From: Candidatus Woykebacteria bacterium RBG_13_40_15
Lineage (GTDB): Bacteria > Patescibacteria > Microgenomatia > Woykebacterales > RBG-16-39-9b
DNA length: 5,220 nucleotides
Reading direction: 5' to 3'
Assembly (NCBI GenBank): GCA_001816655.1
Contig: MHCP01000001.1
Span: 1-5,220, forward strand
This document shows, piece after piece, positions 1 through 5,220 of this stretch. How positions within the stretch are numbered: position 1 is the stretch's first letter; every line of letters begins with the position of its first letter. The notes below the pieces were generated by a model, which was not told the origin of the DNA, did not search any database, and saw only the letters and a list, made by a program, of their open reading frames with translations. The position numbers and the translations under genes were made by a program.

Positions 1-663
1 AATTTCACCTTTCCTAGCAGCCCAACAGCTGTTTCCTGGGGACCAAATAGAATCGATGTTTTTGTGCGAGGGTGGGATAACGCTCTTTACCATGGTTGGT
101 TCGATGGGTCGCGTTGGTATTTCTGGCAAAATCTTGGCGGTAATTTCCAAGGCGACCCCGTAGTAACCTCTTGGGGACCAAATCGACTTGATGTTTTTGT
201 ATATGGTTGGAATGGCAAAATTTACCGCGGATTCTTTGATGGAGGAAATTGGAACCTCTGGCAGGAAATTGGTGGGACGCAGACCTTTGCTAGCGGTCCG
301 TCGGCAGTTGGTGTGGGTTCAGGTCGTGTTGACGTCTTTGCTCGAGGTTATGATAATGCTTTGTACCACGCTTGGGAAATTAACTCAAACTGGTATTATT
401 GGCAGAGATTTGAAAGTAATTTTCAGGGTACGCCATCAGTAGCATCTTGGGGTCCAAATCGTCTAGATGTATTTGTACACGGTTGGAATGGGCTGCTCTA
501 CCAAGGGTCGTTCAACGGTTCTAGCTGGAATTTATGGGCGGATCTAGGTAATGGTGTAACATTTCCTTCAAACCCGGCTGCGGTTTCCGGAGCTGTCAAC
601 CGCATTGACACGTTTGTACGAAATAGTGGACAAGGTCTCTCACATGGGTGGTATGTTCCCTAA
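1..663 (+). CDS. PLL/DUF346-type beta-propeller lectin, C-terminal fragment (5' end outside window)
   Basis: Frame 1 is open from the left edge to TAA at 661-663, giving 220 visible residues; the true start is outside the window and the GTG at 64 is internal. The protein consists of repeated blades of about 46 residues, each with the pattern [S/G]xP-x-A/V-[S/G]-WGPNR[I/L]DVFV-x-GW[D/N]-x-[A/L]LY-x-G-x-[F/W]-x(4-6)-W-x-[F/L]-W-x(2)-[L/I/F]. This is the signature of the DUF346 repeat seen in Photorhabdus PLL-like lectins, which fold as beta-propellers and bind fucose or O-methylated glycans. Five blades are visible. The last one stops after HGWYVP and lacks its final W-x-x-W strand, as expected if the N-terminal strand closes the propeller. 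Sugar specificity and secretion cannot be judged without the N-terminus. GC is clearly higher than in the genes that follow. Family confidence is high; ligand is unknown. Confidence 0.86.
   Translation, partial: NFTFPSSPTAVSWGPNRIDVFVRGWDNALYHGWFDGSRWYFWQNLGGNFQGDPVVTSWGPNRLDVFVYGWNGKIYRGFFDGGNWNLWQEIGGTQTFASGPSAVGVGSGRVDVFARGYDNALYHAWEINSNWYYWQRFESNFQGTPSVASWGPNRLDVFVHGWNGLLYQGSFNGSSWNLWADLGNGVTFPSNPAAVSGAVNRIDTFVRNSGQGLSHGWYVP
1..663 (+). repeat. 276-bp tandem super-repeat within the lectin (alternating A and B blades, A-B-A-B-A)
   Basis: Equivalent codons recur exactly 276 bp apart. The Phe codons of the A-type blades lie at 10, 286 and 562, and the Asn-Phe openings of the B-type blades lie at 142 and 418. 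Each unit holds an A blade of 47 codons and a B blade of 45 codons. The B blades remain alike at DNA level: compare 171-217 with 447-493, where most differences are third-position changes. A blades carry G[W/Y]DNALYH, and B blades carry GWNG(x)(2-3)Y. The period is read directly; recent origin by duplication of a two-blade unit is an inference. Confidence 0.85.
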
Positions 664-710
664 TCAGAGTAACTTCGCTTGATTTAAATGGCTCTTTATT
701 ATGGCTGATC

Positions 711-750
711 TTAACCACGGCGTTTTAGCTTCGTTATAAACTGGGATAAT
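711..750 (+). promoter_or_regulatory. possible weak sigma70-type promoter for the glycosyltransferase
   Basis: The 193-bp gap between the lectin stop and the glycosyltransferase start contains TTAACC (711-716), an 18-bp spacer and TATAAA (735-740). Just downstream, TGG followed by GATAAT (745-750) resembles an extended -10 box. Either would leave an untranslated leader of about 100 nt. No other motif, RNA gene or convincing terminator hairpin was found in the gap. A purine-rich GGAAGAG at 831-837 is about 19 nt before the ATG, too far for a normal Shine-Dalgarno. Such boxes arise easily by chance in AT-rich DNA. Confidence 0.25.
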
Positions 751-856
751 GATTGAGACTGTGGTTTCCTTGTTCATAAAAAACAATTGCCCCAGAGGCA
801 CTTGATATAGAACAAACTAAGACCAGGCAAGGAAGAGTGTGTTAAAATTTTAAGCC

Positions 857-1579
857 ATGGAAAAAATTGATTTATCCCTTATCATTCCTGCCTATAATGA
901 GGAGAAAAAAATTACTAAAGATATAGAAGAGGCTTATAAATTTTTTAATTCGTCACGTTTAAATGGTGAAGTTATTGTTTCTACTGATGGTGTCACCGAC
1001 CGCACAAACGAGATAGTTCTAAATCTTAAGATTAAATTCAAAAATTTAAAATTGATATCGGAAAATAGCAAGATAGGAAAGGGCGCTGCAATCAAACGAG
1101 GCGTGCAGGAATCAAACGGAGATTTTGTAATGTTTGCTGATGCTGGATATTGTGTCCCTTTTGAGTATATAAAAGATGGTTTGATGGTTCTTTCCAATGG
1201 TTACGATGTGGCTATTGCTAGCAGGGCTACACCAAACAGCAAAATAGTTAAAGCTCAGCCTTTAACTAGGAAACTTGGATCGTATCTATTTAGATTATTA
1301 AAAGCGAGTTTTTTAGGGATACAAGAGGGTATCAATGACACTCAGTGCGGTTTCAAATTGTATAAAAGAGATATAGCTAGAGTTCTCTTCCGCAACCTTA
1401 AAACGAAAGGATTTATGTTTGATATTGAGTTGTTACTGCTCGCTAAGAAAAAAGGTTTTAAAGTAAAGGAATTTCCAGTGTCATGGTCTAATGATATAGA
1501 TTCAAAATTGGATATTATTCGTGGTTCGTTTGTTATTCTTAAAGACTTATTTAAGATTAAGATTGTCTACAAGCTTTAG
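857..1579 (+). CDS. family-2 glycosyltransferase, polyprenyl-phosphate sugar synthase (ALG5/DPM1-like)
   Basis: This 240-residue protein has the GT-A fold motifs in order: LIIPAYNEE (8-16) at the nucleotide-sugar site, a TDGVTDRT segment (43-50) in place of the usual DDGSxDxT, GKGAAIKRG (74-82), FADAG (93-97) at the metal-binding position, IASR (120-123), then DTQCGFKLY (161-169), GFMFDIELL (185-193) and PVSW (207-210). The last three blocks are typical of dolichyl/undecaprenyl-phosphate glucosyl- or mannosyltransferases, which move a sugar from a nucleotide donor to a polyprenyl phosphate at the inner membrane face. There is no C-terminal membrane domain, so it is a single-domain enzyme, probably membrane-associated. 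Chosen start: ATG at 857, because an in-frame TAA at 851-853 blocks extension. The product could supply lipid-linked sugar to the neighbouring membrane proteins (inference). The second Asp of the DxD motif is Gly. Its 3' end overlaps the opposite-strand gene by 33 bp. Donor sugar is unknown. Confidence 0.88.
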   Translation: MEKIDLSLIIPAYNEEKKITKDIEEAYKFFNSSRLNGEVIVSTDGVTDRTNEIVLNLKIKFKNLKLISENSKIGKGAAIKRGVQESNGDFVMFADAGYCVPFEYIKDGLMVLSNGYDVAIASRATPNSKIVKAQPLTRKLGSYLFRLLKASFLGIQEGINDTQCGFKLYKRDIARVLFRNLKTKGFMFDIELLLLAKKKGFKVKEFPVSWSNDIDSKLDIIRGSFVILKDLFKIKIVYKL

Positions 1580-3628
1580 TAGGACAGGTTTGAAAATAGA
1601 GAAAAAATAAAAAACTATTGAAGTGATTATTACAATTAATGATAGAATCACGGAAAGTTTGCTTACGTAAAACCACTTGTTCTTCTCCAGGAGTTTAACA
1701 CTTACACTAGAGTAATTTATCCCGTTTTCGTTAACAACTGTATAGGATTTATTTTTGTGCAGGTAACTACCGAAATTATTAATCTCCTCACCTTTATCGG
1801 TAGTTAGCTTATTATAACTTGAATAAAAGATTGGTAGTATGTGTTGTTTTTCTGGTTTATCGATGTTGAAGGTAAAAGAATTTGATTCCGAATCAAAGGA
1901 GTAATCACAGACTACTTTAAAATATTTCTGCTCTTGATCCAAGTACATATTACTTTTATCCTCCACCTTTTTAACTTCGATTTTGTTTAGTTTAACTACT
2001 TTTGGATCCTTGTTTTGGATACTTATATCGAATTTTTTGACATTATTTAAGCAGGTAGAAAATAGAAAAAACTTATTAGGCACTGAAACAATTGTTGAAG
2101 TGGTAGAAGTACTTCGGTTTTTGAAAGAAAAGGTACTATTAATTGTAACCTTGTCGTTTAAGGTGGAGTCAGTTTCTATTTTTATTAAGTAGCTAGTAGC
2201 TTTTATAGAATTGTCTTTTTCTATCGTATCGATTTTTAACTCTTTCCCATTATAATTAGGAATTTCCAAAATTGTCTTGTTCTGTAAATTTTCAACAGAC
2301 ATTTTTAAATCTGTGTTGAAATTTTCATTTTTGTAATAGTCATTATTACTTTGAGTAAGGATCGAATCAAAGAAGACATCCTTTGTTTGGTAAATACTCA
2401 GATCCCGCTGATAAAAAATTGTTGCTGAAATAATAGATATTGGAATTAATAATATGATTAAGTACTTGTTTAATTTTTTAACGGAGAATAGTAAAAGAAT
2501 GGGAATGTATGAAAGTAAACGATATGAGAATTGTATCGTAGTTAACACCTTTGGTAGCACGGACCAAATTTCTTTATAAAATAGAAGAATAAAAATGAAA
2601 GATAGGAGTAAATAAATGTAAATTCTTTTTCTCTGAAAAAATAAGATTAAAAGCAAAATTACAGGTAGCCCTATTTGGAGATAAAGTTCAGGAGTAGTAG
2701 AGCCTTGAGAGGATTTAGGTAGTAGTGACAATACGATATCAGGGGTACTTACGAACGTATAGTAGGAAACAAATTCGGGGTTGAACGAGCTACTTAACGA
2801 AATGTTATCTCTCGATGAAATTACAGGTATCCAGTAAAATAAAACATTGCTGCCGATAAGAAAAAATGGCCCAATAAATAACAAAATCTGTGTTAAATTT
2901 AGCGGTAAGTACTTAATCAATAAAAAAATGAACGGGAGAGTAAGTAGCAGGATAGAAAAAAGAACAGTAAGGTTGTGTGAAAGTAAAAAGATAGTTGAGA
3001 AAACTATTAGTAATGAAGAGATTATCAAATAGCTAGCTAGGGAAAGGTTTTTGCTTTTAATTATAGTTAAAAACTTATAGATCAAAAATAAAATGATGGG
3101 TAACAATGAGATTGCTAGATATTCTGTAAAAGCACTGCGGCTTAAAAGATTTGTTAGATAATAAGGAAAAGTAACGAAAATAAATGCGGTAACAAGAGAG
3201 GTAGATTCCGATTTGCTTATTGATTTTGAGAATGAGTACACACCTACCACAAAAATAAAAGTGAATAGCCATATCCCAAGTGTGTAAACCAATACTGGGT
3301 TATCTAAAGCTATATTTATTAATCCTAGGACAGTTAGGGGGCCAGCATTGTAATACTGAAACAGGGGAAAAGAGTTAATAGGCATTAATTCGTCTGTTAT
3401 AGAGAGGGACTTTAGTCTTCCAAGCTTTAGATTTTTCGAGGTCTCGTATATATACCTTTGATGATAATAGTAATCCGGCGCCCCAAATTTATCCGGATCT
3501 GGATAAATCATTGAATATTGAGTTTCACTTTGTTTAACATGTCTTCCAAAATAGCTGTAGAAAACGAAAGAGTTAACAAAGGAGATAGATATAAGAATTA
3601 GAATGATTAGGTACTTTTTTAATTTCAT
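1547..3628 (-). CDS. large multi-spanning membrane protein, PTPS-related/YfhO-like (GT-C-like), function unknown
   Basis: This is a 693-residue protein with a hydrophobic N-terminal half and a soluble tail. After an N-terminal anchor (about 5-25) comes an extracytoplasmic loop with YYYHQRYIY (53-61), then about ten membrane segments between roughly 97 and 405. A hydrophilic, beta-rich domain rich in Ser, Thr, Asn and Lys (about 410-652) follows, then a last membrane helix (655-679). FPLFQYY-x(2)-GPLTV (87-100), NLLSRSAFTEYLAISLLP (160-177), SHNLT (217-221), FYWIPVI (264-270) and FSYRLLSYIPIL (367-378) match the pattern of the '6-pyruvoyl-tetrahydropterin synthase related' membrane family, which despite its name resembles GT-C glycosyltransferases. 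A role in moving lipid-linked sugars onto a surface polymer is inference. The ATG at 3628 follows a good promoter but has no visible Shine-Dalgarno. Coding is extremely AT-rich. The gene ends at TAA 1549-1547, inside the end of the convergent glycosyltransferase gene. Confidence 0.85.
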   Translation of the reverse strand: MKLKKYLIILILISISFVNSFVFYSYFGRHVKQSETQYSMIYPDPDKFGAPDYYYHQRYIYETSKNLKLGRLKSLSITDELMPINSFPLFQYYNAGPLTVLGLINIALDNPVLVYTLGIWLFTFIFVVGVYSFSKSISKSESTSLVTAFIFVTFPYYLTNLLSRSAFTEYLAISLLPIILFLIYKFLTIIKSKNLSLASYLIISSLLIVFSTIFLLSHNLTVLFSILLLTLPFIFLLIKYLPLNLTQILLFIGPFFLIGSNVLFYWIPVISSRDNISLSSSFNPEFVSYYTFVSTPDIVLSLLPKSSQGSTTPELYLQIGLPVILLLILFFQRKRIYIYLLLSFIFILLFYKEIWSVLPKVLTTIQFSYRLLSYIPILLLFSVKKLNKYLIILLIPISIISATIFYQRDLSIYQTKDVFFDSILTQSNNDYYKNENFNTDLKMSVENLQNKTILEIPNYNGKELKIDTIEKDNSIKATSYLIKIETDSTLNDKVTINSTFSFKNRSTSTTSTIVSVPNKFFLFSTCLNNVKKFDISIQNKDPKVVKLNKIEVKKVEDKSNMYLDQEQKYFKVVCDYSFDSESNSFTFNIDKPEKQHILPIFYSSYNKLTTDKGEEINNFGSYLHKNKSYTVVNENGINYSSVSVKLLEKNKWFYVSKLSVILSLIVIITSIVFYFFSIFKPVLLKLVDNLNLK

Positions 3629-3673
3629 TGAATTAACTATAAACTAGGCTTTTCTACGATAAGTAAGATAGTT

Positions 3674-3702
3674 ATTATACTAATGGAACCTCGAAGGGGC
3701 AA
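3674..3702 (-). promoter_or_regulatory. sigma70-type promoter of the 693-residue membrane protein gene
   Basis: On the minus strand the sequence reads TTGCCC (3702-3697), a 17-bp spacer, then a perfect TATAAT (3679-3674). The start codon is at 3628, so transcription from about 3667 would give a leader of roughly 40 nt. Optimal spacing, a consensus -10 box and correct placement make this the most convincing regulatory site in the window. It indicates that the gene is transcribed on its own rather than only by read-through from the membrane protein gene to its right. Confidence 0.65.
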
Positions 3703-3729
3703 GGTCGATTGGTTGAATCATGTTAAAAA

Positions 3730-3852
3730 ATGCTACTTATGAAGAGGAAAGCTGTTTTTCTCGATCGAGATGGAACTTTGCGGTCTGCGCGCCCCGCAAA
3801 TGGCGAATGGCACATACGAAACCTTTCAGTTATTCCCGACATTACCAAGTGA
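3730..3852 (+). pseudogene. N-terminal remnant of a HAD-superfamily phosphatase (GmhB/HisB-N-like), truncated
   Basis: Translation from ATG 3739 gives 37 residues before TGA at 3850-3852. An in-frame ATG at 3730 would add MLL, and TAA at 3724-3726 blocks any longer form. MKRKAVFLDRDGTL contains the HAD motif I, with D9 as the presumed nucleophile and D11 as general acid/base. NLSVIPDIT matches the 'xLxLxPGV' segment that follows in heptose-bisphosphate and histidinol-phosphate phosphatases. Such enzymes are normally about 170-190 residues, so motifs II-IV are missing and the product should be inactive. The remnant stops 27 bp before the convergent stop at 3880. GC is about 57% over 3781-3840 by hand count, far above the gene to its left. 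No ribosome-binding site is evident. In intact loci such enzymes serve nucleotide-sugar synthesis; that original role is inference. Confidence 0.68.
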
Positions 3853-3859
3853 TATTCAT

Positions 3860-3898
3860 AAAAATTGTAAGCGGAAAGACTAGAATTTGCGATTTCCG
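3860..3898 (-). terminator. weak candidate terminator of the YfhO-like gene
   Basis: Read on the minus strand, CGGAAA (3898-3893) can pair with TTTCCG (3877-3872) across a 15-nt loop that includes the stop codon. A run of five T (3864-3860) follows seven nt beyond the stem. The short stem, long loop and detached T-run make it a poor intrinsic terminator, so it is only a possibility. Confidence 0.22.
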
Positions 3899-5220
3899 AA
3901 TTTAAATAATAGCAAAAGTGAAGCACCGAGAGATATCAGTGTCAAACCCAACCCAACTTTAAAAGTCCAGGGATCATAAATTACCTCTACCTTTGCTTTT
4001 TCTGCTTCTGGTAAGCGAAGACCTTGAAAGGTATAGTTAACTCTTTCAATTGGTGTTTCTTTTCCATCTATTTTTAGTTTCCAACCAGGATAATACAGGT
4101 TAGAAAGGACTATGTATGCAGGTCCCGCTGAGCTATATTCAAAAGAAACTTTTTGATCATCGAAAAATTGGTTGGAAATTTTTACGTTGCTGGTTTCAAA
4201 TTTTTCCTCCTTACAGTTTTGGTCAAAAACTATTCCGAGATTTAATATTCGAGTTTCATTTGCTTTCATGGTGGAGAAAATACCAGACTCGTTTTTTACA
4301 CAATTTACTTCTGATATTGGATGTAATCGAGGAACAGATCTAGTATTTTCATATATTTTCATCTCATCATCATAAATTTTCTTGTATTGATAATCTTTAG
4401 GTTTGTTTTTCTCAATGTCCCATTCCAAACCACCCCAACCAGACCAATCATTTATACTTGTATCTAAGGGATCGGTTTGTAGAATTAAAGCAAAATTGCT
4501 AATTCCCTCAGGGAAAGGACCAAAAGAAATTTCAAACCATTTTTGATCTTCTTTCTTATTCTTTGGGTCAATTGTTAGTTCCTGTTCAAATAAAACAGTC
4601 CCGTCTTTGGTCGCTTTGGCTAGAAATTTTACACCATCGCCTTTGGAAGGATCATTAAAGACTTTTTCTGATAAGGCAGGGTAGAGGAAGAAATATTTTG
4701 CTCCTTCTGGTTTTGTTATATTCAGTTCGACAGAACTAGACGCATGCTCGAATAATACAGGTCGGGAAACCCCATTTATATTAAATATTTCCGATCTTAA
4801 AGAAGGAGTTTCAACAATCTGGTTAAAAATGCTGGAGAGTTGATGCAAATCTTCATAGGCATTTAAATCATTATACGAGAGAATATATTTTGTACTTAAC
4901 AGATCGAAATAAACATTGTCAGTAAACCTGGCATCGCTGTTTGTCCCACTTTCCCTAATTCCAGTAAATCTAAAATACGCTTTATCTATCTCTGGGACTA
5001 TGAATTCTTTCAAATAATTATAGTAATACTTTGGCCATAGGGCATCTAAATTTCTTACGTCATTTAAGTCAAAAGCGGCAGAAAAATCAGGATACAAAAT
5101 GTAATCAGGGCTGAAAATACGACTTTCTTTATAGTCTTTATCCTGTAAAAAAGATAAAGCTGGCGGTTTTCTCAAAGTATCTCGGCGTTGGGCGTCGCCT
5201 TTTAGATAAGGAAGATAAAC
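3880..5220 (-). CDS. YfhO-like membrane protein, C-terminal part (5' end outside window)
   Basis: The frame is open from the right edge to TAG at 3882-3880, giving 446 visible residues; a TTG at 5175 is in frame but is internal, since coding continues to the edge. Visible order: FDLNDVRNLDALWPKYY (50-66), the YfhO-type 'iRGYDaLxPxRY' segment; LLSTKYILS (107-115); a roughly 100-residue beta-rich insert with DWSGWGGLEW (258-267); IYENTRSVPRLHPI (289-302), the family 'vYeNxxalPRa' motif; AYIVLSNLYYPGWKLKIDGK (368-387); and a final membrane helix (about 420-439) with a short basic tail. These belong to the large extracytoplasmic C-terminal half of YfhO-family proteins, whose missing N-terminal half is normally a multi-spanning GT-C-like domain. 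In Firmicutes YfhO is tied to glycosylation of lipoteichoic acid; the substrate here is unknown. GC is higher than in the 693-residue gene. The two genes point the same way but are separated by the HAD remnant and a promoter. Confidence 0.84.
   Translation of the reverse strand, partial: VYLPYLKGDAQRRDTLRKPPALSFLQDKDYKESRIFSPDYILYPDFSAAFDLNDVRNLDALWPKYYYNYLKEFIVPEIDKAYFRFTGIRESGTNSDARFTDNVYFDLLSTKYILSYNDLNAYEDLHQLSSIFNQIVETPSLRSEIFNINGVSRPVLFEHASSSVELNITKPEGAKYFFLYPALSEKVFNDPSKGDGVKFLAKATKDGTVLFEQELTIDPKNKKEDQKWFEISFGPFPEGISNFALILQTDPLDTSINDWSGWGGLEWDIEKNKPKDYQYKKIYDDEMKIYENTRSVPRLHPISEVNCVKNESGIFSTMKANETRILNLGIVFDQNCKEEKFETSNVKISNQFFDDQKVSFEYSSAGPAYIVLSNLYYPGWKLKIDGKETPIERVNYTFQGLRLPEAEKAKVEVIYDPWTFKVGLGLTLISLGASLLLLFKFGNRKF

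Noticed and set aside
773..782. The 10-mer TTCATAAAAA recurs at 3855-3864 and could be a direct repeat flanking the AT-rich block.
   Set aside because: It is short, AT-rich and not extended by further matches, so chance is adequate; no inverted repeats or transposase accompany it.
788..800. Small inverted repeat TGCC / GGCA with a 5-nt loop upstream of the glycosyltransferase.
   Set aside because: A four-pair stem without a T-tract is too weak to call a terminator or operator.
934..1197. Antisense ORF of 87 codons within the glycosyltransferase gene, and similar short ORFs inside the two membrane protein genes.
   Set aside because: They are opposite-strand or off-frame readings of well-supported genes and show no domain or motif of their own.
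1565..1585. Imperfect hairpin (GTCTAC / GTAGGAC with one bulged G, 8-nt loop) at the convergent gene ends.
   Set aside because: The stem is six pairs with a bulge and no T-tract follows on either strand, so it does not qualify as an intrinsic terminator.
3850..3852. TGA ending the HAD fragment might be a sense codon (UGA = Gly or Trp code, as in some CPR lineages).
   Set aside because: Reading through TGA adds only two codons before TAA at 3859, and the four long genes contain no internal in-frame TGA over about 1,600 codons, so recoding is unlikely.
3720..3905. A 61-codon plus-strand ORF overlapping the HAD remnant.
   Set aside because: It runs in a different frame from the recognisable FLDRDGT motif and its last part is antisense to the YfhO-like gene. 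Its tail could be the frameshifted remainder of the HAD gene but shows no HAD motif.
1..5220. CRISPR arrays, tRNA or rRNA genes, insertion sequences, riboswitches.
   Set aside because: Nothing with spaced identical repeats, a cloverleaf, transposase motifs or a recognisable aptamer was seen on either strand; the only tandem repeats are the coding lectin blades.

Overview
The window looks like a piece of bacterial chromosome devoted to surface glycans and glycan binding. It holds a C-terminal fragment of a PLL/DUF346-type beta-propeller lectin, a stand-alone family-2 glycosyltransferase of the polyprenyl-phosphate-sugar synthase (ALG5/DPM1-like) type, two large uncharacterised membrane proteins of the PTPS-related/YfhO type, and a truncated remnant of a HAD phosphatase. 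Paired membrane proteins of this kind, low GC and weak Shine-Dalgarno sequences suggest a Candidate Phyla Radiation (Patescibacteria, perhaps Microgenomates-like) genome. No ribosomal or marker gene is present, so this placement is an inference. All four long genes end in TAA or TAG and stay open under the standard bacterial code.

Layout from left to right. Positions 1-663 (+) are the end of the lectin, built on a regular 276-bp (92-residue) two-blade period. Positions 664-856 are intergenic with at best a weak promoter. Positions 857-1579 (+) encode the glycosyltransferase, whose 3' end overlaps by 33 bp the 3' end of the convergent 693-residue membrane protein (3628-1547, -). That gene has a good sigma70-type promoter just upstream (3702-3674, -). 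Positions 3730-3852 (+) keep only the N-terminus of a HAD-type phosphatase, including its catalytic DxD motif. Positions 5220-3880 (-) are the C-terminal part of a YfhO-like membrane protein whose start lies beyond the right edge.

A plausible joint role, by inference from the families, is this: the cytoplasmic GT2 loads a sugar onto a polyprenyl phosphate, and multi-spanning GT-C-like membrane proteins use such lipid-linked sugars outside the membrane to decorate a surface polymer. The HAD remnant resembles GmhB/HisB-type phosphatases, which in other loci feed nucleotide-sugar synthesis. Base composition is mosaic. Hand counts give about 49% GC for 1-180, 57% for 3781-3840, and only 20-25% for sampled lines inside 1501-2640. 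This suggests that the AT-rich 857-3628 block has a different history from its flanks.
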